Of a stretch of 9,576 bases of DNA, positions 1 through 5,675 are shown piece by piece. The notes below the pieces were generated by a model. It ran no database searches, was not told the DNA's origin, and saw only the letters and a program-made list of their open reading frames with translations. Position numbers and translations under genes: made by a program. Numbering within the stretch: the first letter of the stretch is position 1; every line of letters begins with the position of its first letter. Origin of the DNA: UM-FILTER-39-64 sp964367055 (GTDB taxonomy: Bacteria > Patescibacteriota > Minisyncoccia > UBA6257 > UBA9933); assembly GCA_964367055.1 (NCBI GenBank), contig CAYIWD010000023.1:1-9576 (forward strand), written 5' to 3'.

Positions 1-52
1 GCGCGGTACGCGCCGCGAGGCATCCTTTGTCCACTTGCGAAATCCTGAATTG

Positions 53-139
53 CGGTGAGGGTGGGATTTGAACCCACGGTACGGTTTCCCGTACACTTGC
101 TCTCCAAGCAAGCGCCTTAAACCGCTCAGCCACCTCACC
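53..139 (-). tRNA. tRNA-Ser, anticodon GGA
   Basis: The minus strand folds into a complete class II tRNA. The acceptor stem is GGTGAGG (139-133) with CCTCACC (60-54), and the discriminator base is G at 53. The anticodon stem is CTTGC/GCAAG around loop TTGGAGA, giving anticodon GGA at 105-103, which reads the serine codons UCC and UCU. A long variable arm (TACGG-GAAA-CCGTA) is typical of tRNA-Ser, and the T arm GTGGG-TTCAAAT-CCCAC is canonical. The 3' CCA is not encoded (the sequence continues CAA), so it must be added after transcription. The gene lies 41 nt downstream of the last CDS of the lemA-htpX cluster with no clear terminator between, so co-transcription is possible. Confidence 0.97.
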
Positions 140-180
140 GCCATGTGCGGGATTGCGACAAGACTATGCGACCCTTCCGT

Positions 181-567
181 TTAATCTGGCGCATTTTCTT
201 GTTGCCTATCTTTATTCTCAAAATGCGCTTTATAAATTTCCGGTTGCCATTTCTTAATCCATTCACGAGTGCTTGTTTTATTTGCCAGCCAAGCCATAAA
301 ATTAAGATTTGGGTCGTGGCCATTTTCAATTCCTCGAAAACTCTTTTGGTATTCTAAAAATTTTTCCAAATTTAAAGTTCCATCTTTATATTCTTTATAA
401 ATATCTAAACCGTGAGTAGTTAAATCATCGGGGCTGATATCATCAAAATGGGGGTTATAATTTTTCGGATCTTTTTCTTTTTTCGCCATCTCCTCGGCTT
501 TTAAAACCGCGATTTCTTGCCGCAACGGCTCATAATCAGATAAATTTTTTGTTTCAAAATTTTCCAT
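181..567 (-). CDS. Hypothetical protein, 128 aa, downstream of htpX
   Basis: I do not recognise this protein. It is a 128-residue, soluble, highly charged polypeptide with no membrane segment or signal peptide. The N-terminal third is acidic and lysine-rich (a KAEEMAKKEKD stretch near residues 23-33). The C-terminal half carries aromatic/charged patches (IYKEYKDG about 56-63, FMAWLANK about 90-97, REWIKKWQPEIYKAHFENK about 101-119) and the tail is hydrophilic. The ATG lies only 2 nt after the htpX stop, and a GAGG at 14-15 nt upstream, inside the end of htpX, is the only SD candidate, so translation is probably coupled to htpX. It ends 41 nt before tRNA-Ser. The tight spacing supports a real gene and suggests a link to the LemA/HtpX envelope-stress unit, but no function can be assigned. 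Confidence 0.8.
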   Translation of the reverse strand: MENFETKNLSDYEPLRQEIAVLKAEEMAKKEKDPKNYNPHFDDISPDDLTTHGLDIYKEYKDGTLNLEKFLEYQKSFRGIENGHDPNLNFMAWLANKTSTREWIKKWQPEIYKAHFENKDRQQENAPD

Positions 568-569
568 AA

Positions 570-1472
570 TTAAATTTCCATTCCTCTTAATGCTTTTATC
601 CTATCTTCAATCGGCGGGTGCGTCATAAATAACTTGCTTAACCACGAAATTTTCTTTTGACCCTTAAATGGATTATCCAGCCACAAATGAGCGGTGGTAT
701 TATTTGCCACTCGCATTGGAGTATTATCAGCAGAAATTTTTTCCAAAGCCGAAGCCAAACCTTCAGGGTAGCGAGTCAGTAATGCGCCTGAATTATCAGC
801 CAGCGATTCTCTTTTTCGCGAAATCGCCAATTGCATCAAAATTGCGGCAATCGGCGCTAAAATAGCCAAAACAATACCAACGAGCATCAAGATCGCTCCA
901 GCTTGGCCGCCTTCACGGTCATCTCTGCTCCGAAAACTGAAAATTCTTGTCCGTAAAAATATATCAGATAAAATAGAAATAAAACCGACCAAAACAACAA
1001 TTACGGTCGAAAGCAGCATATCACGGTTGCCAATGTGAGACAACTCATGAGCTAAAACTCCTTCAATCTCAGAGCGGTCTAATTTTTGAAGTAATCCTTC
1101 GGTTACAGCAATTACCGCGTGCTCAGGATTTCTGCCAGTGGCAAAAGCATTGGGCTGGGTTTCATTAACCAAATAAATTCTCGGCATCGGTAAGCCGGCT
1201 GTAATACAAAGATTCTCTACAACATTATAAAGTTCTGGGCTATCTTTCTTTTCAATTGGTGTTGCCCGAGCCATTCCTAAAACAATCTTATCAGAATACC
1301 AATAAGCAAGGACATTCATAAAAATACTAAAAATAACCGCCAAATATAATATTGACGGATTGCCATAGATCTGGCTAAAAAACCAGCCTATAGCGATAAC
1401 TACAATCAGAAAAAACGTGAACAGAATCCACGTCTTGCGAATATTCGAAGATTTTTGCGTGTACAATGTCAT
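570..1472 (-). CDS. htpX: HtpX-type M48 membrane zinc metalloprotease
   Basis: HtpX is an integral-membrane zinc endopeptidase that degrades misfolded membrane proteins on the cytoplasmic side. The 300-aa length is normal for the family. Two hydrophobic N-terminal segments lie at about 15-32 and 40-60. The HEXXH motif is HELSH with zinc ligands H142 and H146 and catalytic E143. A third membrane region spans about 152-170 and another 192-217. The third ligand is E222 in the SRKRESLAD motif. The C-terminal THPP motif (284-287) followed by IEDRIKAL completes the M48B pattern, so no key residue is missing. The gene follows lemA after 22 nt, a pairing common in many bacteria, and is followed 2 nt later by the 128-aa unknown. 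No good SD precedes the ATG. Confidence 0.96.
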   Translation of the reverse strand: MTLYTQKSSNIRKTWILFTFFLIVVIAIGWFFSQIYGNPSILYLAVIFSIFMNVLAYWYSDKIVLGMARATPIEKKDSPELYNVVENLCITAGLPMPRIYLVNETQPNAFATGRNPEHAVIAVTEGLLQKLDRSEIEGVLAHELSHIGNRDMLLSTVIVVLVGFISILSDIFLRTRIFSFRSRDDREGGQAGAILMLVGIVLAILAPIAAILMQLAISRKRESLADNSGALLTRYPEGLASALEKISADNTPMRVANNTTAHLWLDNPFKGQKKISWLSKLFMTHPPIEDRIKALRGMEI

Positions 1473-1494
1473 AATTTTAAAAAGCCACTAATGG

Positions 1495-2040
1495 CTAAAA
1501 ACTAACTTTCACTGGTTCCCTTTCGCCTTCGTTTTCCATTCCGAAAAATTCTTCTTTTTTAAAACCGAACATTCCAGCCATTAAATTAGTCGGAAAAATC
1601 TCGACTTTGGTGTTGTAATCCATCACATTGCCATTATAAAATCGGCGAGCCGCTTGAATTTTATTTTCGGTGTCAGACAATTCATTTTGCAGTTGCAAAA
1701 AATTTTCATTGGCTTTCAATTGCGGATAATTTTCCGCCACGGCGAAAAGAGTTTTAAGTGTTCCGCTTAAAGCGTTTTCGGCTTTATCTTTTTCATCTTT
1801 GGTTGAAGCGCCCATTGCCGCGGCGCGAGCCATAGAAACCTTTTCAAAAAGTTCTCGTTCGTGGCTAGCATAACCCTTAACAGTTTCCACTAAATTAGGA
1901 ATCAAGTCGTGCCGACGCTTTAATTGAACATCAATATCTGACCACGCTTCCCTAACATGATAACGCCTTCGCACCAAGCCGTTAAAAGTCAAAATCAGCC
2001 AAAGAACTATAATTGCAATAATAAGAATAAGGTAAATCAT
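1495..2040 (-). CDS. lemA: LemA family membrane protein
   Basis: This 181-aa protein matches the LemA family in length and layout. It has one N-terminal membrane anchor (about 2-19), a basic stop-transfer patch RRRYHVREAWSDIDVQLKRR, then a long helical region with the family signature RRHDLIPNLVETVKGYA (42-58). The second signature, NELSDTENKIQAARRFYN (119-136), is followed by V-MDYNTKVEIFPTNLMA. LemA proteins form an antiparallel helical bundle attached to the membrane; their biochemical role is not settled, but they are very often encoded next to HtpX. The gene starts the lemA-htpX-unknown unit. The nearest purine-rich stretch lies more than 20 nt before the ATG, so there is no functional SD. 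A 12-nt inverted repeat (1484-1495) overlaps its TAG stop. Confidence 0.96.
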   Translation of the reverse strand: MIYLILIIAIIVLWLILTFNGLVRRRYHVREAWSDIDVQLKRRHDLIPNLVETVKGYASHERELFEKVSMARAAAMGASTKDEKDKAENALSGTLKTLFAVAENYPQLKANENFLQLQNELSDTENKIQAARRFYNGNVMDYNTKVEIFPTNLMAGMFGFKKEEFFGMENEGEREPVKVSF

Positions 2041-2053
2041 TGTAATTTATAAT

Positions 2054-2092
2054 TTTAATTTAATCGTCCCTTTAATTTAAACATAGATTATA
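2054..2092 (-). promoter_or_regulatory. Putative lemA promoter with a direct repeat in the leader
   Basis: A perfect TATAAT lies at 2087-2092 on the minus strand, 46 nt upstream of the lemA ATG. No convincing -35 is seen at 16-18 nt upstream. Between the -10 and the start codon the 10-mer TTTAATTTAA (plus-strand reading) occurs twice, at 2054-2063 and 2071-2080, 17 bp apart, and could be a binding site. There is no terminator between the 90-aa gene and lemA, so read-through from upstream is also possible. Confidence 0.35.
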
Positions 2093-2100
2093 TGAAAAGT

Positions 2101-2373
2101 TTATAACGCCTTACATATTTTATCTAAATTTAAGTTTTTATCAATATATGCCTTACTTAATTCATCGCGTAAAATCAAAAGCAATAAAGGATTTTTTTGC
2201 CATTTTTCATCATTTAGCGAAATATCAATAAAATTAATGGCCCTTTCAATAATTTGAAGATAAATAGATTGATTTTTGTTTTTCATTAAATTTGCGCGAA
2301 AAATTTCCGAGGCAATATGGCCTAATTGGTCCCGTAAAGATAAAGTTTTCCAACGCTCTAAATCTATTGGCAT
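2101..2373 (-). CDS. Small helical protein of unknown function, 90 aa
   Basis: This 90-aa soluble protein has no signal peptide or membrane segment. The sequence looks mostly alpha-helical: the N-terminus (DLERWKTLSLRDQLGHIASEIFRA, about 4-27) is followed by a second amphipathic helix (IYLQIIERAINFIDISLND) and a hydrophobic stretch LLLLILRDELSKAY (63-76). The pattern of an N-terminal 'W..LS..DQLGHIASEI.RA' followed by 'ERAI..ID..L.DEKW' reminds me of small conserved proteins in CPR genomes, but I cannot name a family. The ATG starts 1 nt after the stop of the DUF5674-like gene, without an SD, so it is almost certainly translationally coupled to it. The two products may act together. Confidence 0.8.
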   Translation of the reverse strand: MPIDLERWKTLSLRDQLGHIASEIFRANLMKNKNQSIYLQIIERAINFIDISLNDEKWQKNPLLLLILRDELSKAYIDKNLNLDKICKAL

Positions 2374-2374
2374 A

Positions 2375-2674
2375 TTATAAATATTTTTTAATAGTCTCTT
2401 CTACAATTTTCCGAATTTCTTTATTTTGAATATCCATTGAACGATTATTGTCAGCCGGACGGATATTAATTAAAGAAATAAAATCCAAAGAGCCATCTGG
2501 ATAAATATTAAAACCCCATAAATCATTATGATTTGAACCGTCTTTTATTAATTCCTCGACGCAGTCAATATGCAGTTCGCAACCAATAGAAATACTTCCT
2601 TTTTTTATATCTGCCACTGCCTTAGTAAACGGCTTTTCTAAATTTCCTTTTTCAATCTTACCTTTGACAATCAT
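2375..2674 (-). CDS. DUF5674-like protein, 99 aa
   Basis: The protein carries blocks that I associate with DUF5674, a small uncharacterised family found in CPR bacteria and cyanobacteria. These are GCELHIDCVEELIKDGS (31-47), DLWGFNIYPDG (51-61), and the strongly conserved-looking SLINIRPADNNRSMDIQ (67-83). The remainder is a short N-terminal strand region and a C-terminal helix (KEIRKIVEETIKKYL). There is no membrane segment. The conserved H35, D37, D46, W53, N56 and N70-R72 could form an active or binding site, but no activity is known to me. It heads a two-gene unit with the 90-aa protein 1 nt downstream. Its promoter lies so close to the ATG that the mRNA is probably leaderless. The family call is from memory of the motifs. 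Confidence 0.85.
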   Translation of the reverse strand: MIVKGKIEKGNLEKPFTKAVADIKKGSISIGCELHIDCVEELIKDGSNHNDLWGFNIYPDGSLDFISLINIRPADNNRSMDIQNKEIRKIVEETIKKYL

Positions 2675-2680
2675 TGATTA

Positions 2681-2689
2681 TTTATACCA
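2681..2689 (-). promoter_or_regulatory. Extended -10 promoter of the DUF5674 gene, probably leaderless
   Basis: On the minus strand the sequence TGGTATAAA (2689-2681) is an extended -10 (TG-n-TATAAA). Six bases separate its last base from the ATG at 2674, so the expected transcription start is at or next to the A of the ATG. No SD could exist on such an mRNA. The -35 region falls in the T-rich tail of the preceding terminator and has no clear consensus. Confidence 0.5.
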
Positions 2690-2697
2690 TAAAATTT

Positions 2698-2735
2698 GAA
2701 AAAATAATAGGCGTCGCGAAAAATAACGACGCCTA
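2698..2735 (-). terminator. Intrinsic terminator of the small membrane-protein operon
   Basis: A perfect 9-bp stem (TAGGCGTCG at 2735-2727 with CGACGCCTA at 2716-2708, minus-strand sense) encloses a 10-nt T/A-rich loop. On the minus strand it is followed by TTATTTTTTC. It lies 18 nt after the stop of the 128-aa membrane protein. Confidence 0.88.
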
Positions 2736-2753
2736 ATCGGAAACCATACCCTG

Positions 2754-3140
2754 TTAGCTAAATTCTTTCTTAACCAGAAAGTAGGCGCAAACGACCATTG
2801 CAACAAAAACAGCGCCAACAATTAGTCCATACTTGCCCCCTGTAAAAACTGCTATTGCCACCACGAAAGCAAGAGTGCCTACGATAAACCGTTTGCTATG
2901 CCCACCATTCTCCTTTGTTTGCAAATGGTTATGTTGGCTAAAGGAATGAATACCAATAAAGAATAGCCATGTCACTAAAAGGAGAATTCCAACGAATACC
3001 AGGCTCGTCGTGAGTCCAATTCCTAAGCCTAACCACACGCTGCTTTCCTTTACGATTCCAACAGCCCCGATCAATACAAAAATTATCAGAGCTATTGGCA
3101 GAAACGGATACTCGCTGAAAATAAATTTAATTCTGTCCAT
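2754..3140 (-). CDS. Four-helix small membrane protein, 128 aa, unknown function
   Basis: I do not recognise a family. The product is almost entirely hydrophobic, with about four membrane segments: roughly 13-30, 36-62 (long), 85-100 and 104-123. Between segments two and three is a polar, histidine-rich loop with the sequence HSFSQHNHLQTKENGGH (65-81), which has five histidines and might bind metal. The start was moved to the ATG at 3140: this codon has a near-perfect SD, AGGAGGTGA, 7 nt from GGAGG to the start, whereas the longer in-frame start at 3161 would overlap the upstream gene and lacks one. It follows the 69-aa gene by 17 nt and ends at a strong terminator. Codon use by eye is less AT-biased than in the neighbouring housekeeping genes. 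Confidence 0.8.
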   Translation of the reverse strand: MDRIKFIFSEYPFLPIALIIFVLIGAVGIVKESSVWLGLGIGLTTSLVFVGILLLVTWLFFIGIHSFSQHNHLQTKENGGHSKRFIVGTLAFVVAIAVFTGGKYGLIVGAVFVAMVVCAYFLVKKEFS

Positions 3141-3144
3141 AAAA

Positions 3145-3153
3145 TCACCTCCT
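3145..3153 (-). promoter_or_regulatory. Strong Shine-Dalgarno that fixes the start of the 128-aa membrane protein
   Basis: AGGAGGTGA on the minus strand is complementary to nine bases of a typical 16S rRNA 3' end and sits directly upstream of the ATG at 3140. It decides against the longer start at 3161. Confidence 0.9.
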
Positions 3154-3157
3154 TTGC

Positions 3158-3367
3158 TCAAATTTCGTCTTCGTAGTCAACGCCGTCGCAATCATTGCCT
3201 TGAAGCGCAAGGACTGCGAGAAGGACTACGGAAAAAAAGACGGACAAAAATAAATCTCTTGCATATCTGCAGAAGTGGACAAAAATACCTATCAAAAAAA
3301 GTCCAGTACAAAACGCTAAGGCAAATCTTAAGGCACTGCTAATTTCATTCTCGACCAATTCCACCAT
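3158..3367 (-). CDS. Small two-helix membrane protein, 69 aa, unknown function
   Basis: I do not recognise it. The 69-residue product has an amphipathic N-terminus, two membrane segments (about 13-33 and 38-56) joined by a short basic turn HFCRYARD, and a strongly acidic tail (GNDCDGVDYEDEI). Three cysteines are present (20, 33, 60). The start at 3367 is preferred over the longer in-frame ATG at 3424 because AAAGGAGGT stands 5 nt upstream of it, and because the longer form would begin at or upstream of the probable transcription start. It ends with TGA. It is the first gene of a two-gene operon with the 128-aa membrane protein, suggesting the two form a complex or are otherwise used together. 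Confidence 0.75.
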   Translation of the reverse strand: MVELVENEISSALRFALAFCTGLFLIGIFVHFCRYARDLFLSVFFSVVLLAVLALQGNDCDGVDYEDEI

Positions 3368-3370
3368 ATT

Positions 3371-3380
3371 AACCTCCTTT
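3371..3380 (-). promoter_or_regulatory. Strong Shine-Dalgarno that fixes the start of the 69-aa membrane protein
   Basis: AAAGGAGGTT on the minus strand precedes the ATG at 3367, with 5 nt between GGAGG and the start codon. It selects the 69-aa form over an 88-aa form. Confidence 0.88.
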
Positions 3381-3406
3381 AAAAATAGATTTAATTTACT
3401 TCCAGC

Positions 3407-3435
3407 ATAATACCACATCACCAAAAAATTGCAAA
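3407..3435 (-). promoter_or_regulatory. Promoter of the small membrane-protein operon
   Basis: On the minus strand TTTGCA (3435-3430) and TATTAT (3412-3407) are separated by exactly 17 nt, and TGG before the -10 makes it an extended type. The predicted start is about 3400, giving a leader of about 30 nt that contains the SD. The -35 overlaps the T-tract of the groEL terminator. Confidence 0.55.
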
Positions 3436-3464
3436 AAACTCCGCGAAATTTTGCGGAGTTTTTT
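3433..3464 (-). terminator. Terminator of groES-groEL (symmetric, could act both ways)
   Basis: AAAAAACTCCGC (3433-3444) and GCGGAGTTTTTT (3453-3464) pair perfectly around an 8-nt loop. The GC core is 6 bp (CTCCGC/GCGGAG) with a run of six T on either strand. It lies 40 nt downstream of the groEL stop. Confidence 0.92.
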
Positions 3465-3470
3465 GATGTT

Positions 3471-3501
3471 ATTAGAAATTAGTAATTAGAAATTAGAAAT
3501 T
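3471..3501. repeat. Heptanucleotide tandem repeat after groEL (ATTAGAA, about 4.4 copies)
   Basis: Four successive 7-mers, ATTAGAA, ATTAGTA, ATTAGAA, ATTAGAA, plus a partial ATT occupy the space between the groEL stop and its terminator. One base departs from the unit. Heptameric repeats of other sequences are known as STRRs in cyanobacteria. See also 5180-5243. Confidence 0.85.
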
Positions 3502-3504
3502 TTG

Positions 3505-5172
3505 TTAATAGTCCTCTCCCATTCCCATTCCGCCAGGCATTCCGCCAGACATTCCTTTTTCTTCTTTCTTAGGCAAATCAGTAATAGCCGCGCCGACAGT
3601 CAAATAATTTGCCGCCACCGAAACTGCGTTAATGAAAGCGGTTTTAACAACTTTTAGCGGGTCAATAATGCCAGCTTCTTTAAGATTAGCCATTTTATTG
3701 GTCACCGCATTAAACCCTAACCAAATATCATTCACATCATTTGATGCTTGTTTTTTGAGTCCTAATTCGTTGATTACACTGCTGGGAGATTCACCACTGT
3801 TCATCACTATGGCAAACAGCGGAGCCTCTAAGGCTCTCTTAAGAATATTAACTGCTGCTACGATAACAGGAATTTCCTCTTCTTTTATATTTTGTCTTCT
3901 TATATTCACATTGAACAAGGCGATTCCGCCGCCTGGCACGATTCCCTCTTCCATAGCGGCTCGAGTTGCCGCAACCGCGTCTTCCACTCTTTGCTTTAAT
4001 TCTTTTTGAGCTGTTTCTGTTGGCGCTCCCACCTTAATTACAGCCACGCCACCAGATAATTTGCCCAATCTTTCCTGTAATTTTTCTTTATCAAATTCCG
4101 AATCGCTTGCTTTGACTTGCACTCGCAATTGATTAACTCTGTCATCTATTTTTTGTTTATCGCCCTTACCAGCGATAATCGTAGTTTTGTCTTTATCAGA
4201 AACAACGCGGTGCGCCTGGCCTAAATCAGAAATTTCAATATTTTCTAATTTTTTACCCAAGTCCTCAGAAATGAATTGGCTGCCAGTAACAATCGCAATA
4301 TCTTCAAGCATTTCTTTTCGTCTATCGCCGAAGCCTGGAGCTTTAATTCCTAAAACATTAAAAATGCCACGAAGTTTATTCACAACTAAAGTGGCTAACG
4401 CCTCGCCTTCCACTTCTTCGGCAATAATCACTAATTCTTTTTTACCAGCTTGGACAACTTTTTCCAATAAAGGCAAAAGTTCGTTAATAGCTGAAATTTT
4501 TTTGTCAGTTACTAAAATATAAGGGTCTTCCAAAGATGCCTCCATTTTTTCAGGATTAGTCATCATATAAGCAGAAACATAGCCGCGGTCAAACTGCATT
4601 CCTTCAACAATTTCATAAGAGTTGCCGATAGCATTAGAATCTTCAACTGTTACCACACCATCTTTTTTAATCTTATCCATTACTTCGGCAATTAATCCCC
4701 CAATTTCCGCGTCTTTAGCAGCCAGAGTGGCTACCTCTTTAATTTTTTGTGTGTCATTAATCAATTCCCGTTGTTCTTCAAGTTTTTTGATAACAACATT
4801 ACTTGCCTTTTTTAATTCCTCTGCTAACTGAATGACATTAAAACCCTTTTCGCGAATTAATCTTTCACCTTCGTCAATCATCGCCTGCGCTAAAACAACG
4901 GCGGTCGTGGTGCCGTCGCCTACATCATCGTTGGTTTTTTCAGCGGCCTGTTTGATAAAATCAGCGCCGAGATTTTCGTATTTTTCCTCCAATTCAATTT
5001 CTTTGGCGACTGTCACTCCGTCAAATGTAACTTGCGGCGCGCCGTAGCCTTTTTCGATAACTACTGCTCTGCCTCGCGGACCCAAAGTCATTTTGACTGC
5101 CTCGGCCAATTTATCGATTCCTTTTTTGAGCGCTTCCCGCGCTTTTTCATTAAATAAAAGTTGTTTTGCCAT
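3505..5172 (-). CDS. groEL: Chaperonin GroEL, 60 kDa, complete
   Basis: GroEL forms the double-ring ATP-driven folding chamber of the cytosol, capped by GroES. The 555 aa are close to the usual 540-550. The sequence shows the nucleotide-binding motifs TLGPRG (29-34), D51, and GDGTTT (85-90), the catalytic aspartate D398 in RVEDA, and the GGG motif at 414-416. The apical-domain stretch GIKAPGFGDRR is at 275-285 and the Gly/Met-rich C-terminal tail (GGMPGGMGMG) is present. The segment near 520-530 (ANYLTVGAAITDLP) departs from the common LLTTEAVVADLP, with glycine at the usual glutamate. It follows groES with a repeat-filled 69-nt gap. No SD precedes its ATG (the upstream bases read AATACAAAA), which is odd for such an abundant protein. 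Confidence 0.99.
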   Translation of the reverse strand: MAKQLLFNEKAREALKKGIDKLAEAVKMTLGPRGRAVVIEKGYGAPQVTFDGVTVAKEIELEEKYENLGADFIKQAAEKTNDDVGDGTTTAVVLAQAMIDEGERLIREKGFNVIQLAEELKKASNVVIKKLEEQRELINDTQKIKEVATLAAKDAEIGGLIAEVMDKIKKDGVVTVEDSNAIGNSYEIVEGMQFDRGYVSAYMMTNPEKMEASLEDPYILVTDKKISAINELLPLLEKVVQAGKKELVIIAEEVEGEALATLVVNKLRGIFNVLGIKAPGFGDRRKEMLEDIAIVTGSQFISEDLGKKLENIEISDLGQAHRVVSDKDKTTIIAGKGDKQKIDDRVNQLRVQVKASDSEFDKEKLQERLGKLSGGVAVIKVGAPTETAQKELKQRVEDAVAATRAAMEEGIVPGGGIALFNVNIRRQNIKEEEIPVIVAAVNILKRALEAPLFAIVMNSGESPSSVINELGLKKQASNDVNDIWLGFNAVTNKMANLKEAGIIDPLKVVKTAFINAVSVAANYLTVGAAITDLPKKEEKGMSGGMPGGMGMGEDY

Positions 5173-5179
5173 TTTTGTA

Positions 5180-5243
5180 TTAGGTTTTAGGTTACAGGTT
5201 TTAGGTTTTTTATCTAAAACCTAACACCTAAAAACTAACACCT
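5180..5243. repeat. Heptanucleotide repeat in direct then inverted orientation between groES and groEL
   Basis: The groES-groEL gap is built of 7-mers in register. The first half has TTAGGTT, TTAGGTT, ACAGGTT and TTAGGTT (5180-5207). After a TTTTATC spacer the second half has TAAAACC, TAACACC, TAAAAAC and TAACACC (5215-5242), i.e. variants of the reverse complement. The two halves can pair: 11 bp between 5180-5190 and 5214-5224, or 9 bp between 5196-5204 and 5214-5222. The groES TAG stop (5244-5242) is inside the repeat. No T-tract follows on the minus strand, so it is not a standard terminator. Confidence 0.85.
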
Positions 5244-5532
5244 ATTCTAAAATTGCCAATATATCGTCCTCGTCCCCGACCAAATATTTTTTGTCTTCAA
5301 TCTCAATTTCATCGGGTCCGTATTTTTTAAATAAAACAACATTGCCGACTTCGACTGACATCGGCACTCTCTCGCCTTTTTCATTCAATTTGCCAGGACC
5401 CACTGCCACGATTTTGCCTTTAATCGGCTTTTCTTTTTCTGCGGTCTCCGGCAAAACAATACCTGACTTGGTGGTTTTTTCAATATCCACCGGCTCAAGA
5501 AAAATATGATTGGAAAGTGGTTTTATATTCAT
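5242..5532 (-). CDS. groES: Co-chaperonin GroES, 10 kDa, complete
   Basis: GroES caps the GroEL ring. The 96 residues match the family length. The protein opens with the family pattern (NIKPLSNHIFLEPVDIEK). The mobile loop (about 17-34) carries the GroEL-contacting GIVLP tripeptide region at 24-28. The central strand GKIVAVGPGKLNEKGERVPMSVEVGNVVLFKKY is typical, and the protein ends with the usual LVGDEDDILAILE. It is the first gene of the groES-groEL operon. Its ATG lies 7 nt after a near-consensus -10, so the mRNA is probably leaderless, and no SD is present. Confidence 0.98.
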   Translation of the reverse strand: MNIKPLSNHIFLEPVDIEKTTKSGIVLPETAEKEKPIKGKIVAVGPGKLNEKGERVPMSVEVGNVVLFKKYGPDEIEIEDKKYLVGDEDDILAILE

Positions 5533-5539
5533 AACAATT

Positions 5540-5567
5540 ATTTTATAGGTTAAAAAAACTTTGTCAA
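5540..5567 (-). promoter_or_regulatory. Near-consensus housekeeping promoter of groES-groEL
   Basis: TTGACA (5567-5562, perfect -35) and TAAAAT (5545-5540, 5 of 6 matches to TATAAT) are separated by 16 nt. The groES ATG at 5532 starts 7 nt after the -10, where transcription itself should begin. No CIRCE element (TTAGCACTC-N9-GAGTGCTAA) is present. Confidence 0.85.
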
Positions 5568-5572
5568 CCCCT

Positions 5573-5590
5573 CACTTAATAAATTAAGTG
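5573..5590. promoter_or_regulatory. 18-bp palindrome directly upstream of the groES promoter
   Basis: CACTTAATAAATTAAGTG has perfect 8-bp arms around a 2-nt centre. It ends 5 nt upstream of the -35, about -40 to -60 relative to the groES start. That is a position suited to an activator or an upstream operator. It also lies beyond the response-regulator terminator, so it is not needed for termination. Its role is inferred from position only. Confidence 0.5.
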
Positions 5591-5604
5591 GTGTGGCAAG
5601 CCCC

Positions 5605-5646
5605 AAAAAGAAGGGCACCGAATAGCAGGATACTTATTCGATGCCC
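5605..5646 (-). terminator. Terminator of the response-regulator gene
   Basis: A 12-bp stem on the minus strand (GGGCATCGAATA at 5646-5635 with TATTCGGTGCCC at 5624-5613, one G-U pair) encloses a 10-nt loop and is followed by TTCTTTTT. It lies 29 nt past the response-regulator stop. Confidence 0.9.
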
Positions 5647-5675
5647 GTATTGGCATCCTTAATTAGCACGCCCTA

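Noticed and set aside
1..13. Inverted repeat GCGCG-GTA-CGCGC at the window edge
   Set aside because: Short and cut by the edge; could be part of a larger structure but cannot be judged.
135..357. Overlapping ORFs on both strands over the tRNA flank and the 128-aa gene
   Set aside because: One starts inside the tRNA and the other is the complement of the 128-aa gene; neither has coding features.
1484..1495. GCCA-CTAA-TGGC inverted repeat at the lemA stop
   Set aside because: A 4-bp stem is too weak to call a terminator and is likely chance.
3141..3161. Longer start (ATG at 3161) for the 128-aa membrane protein
   Set aside because: The added codons contain the SD of the inner ATG and overlap the upstream stop; the strong SD points to 3140.
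3632..5047. Several plus-strand ORFs opposite groEL
   Set aside because: They are antisense shadows of the groEL reading frame, rich in Ser/Leu with no motif or SD.
5180..5243. Terminator or attenuator between groES and groEL
   Set aside because: The inverted repeat is AT-rich and no T-tract follows on the minus strand; a stop here would cut off groEL.
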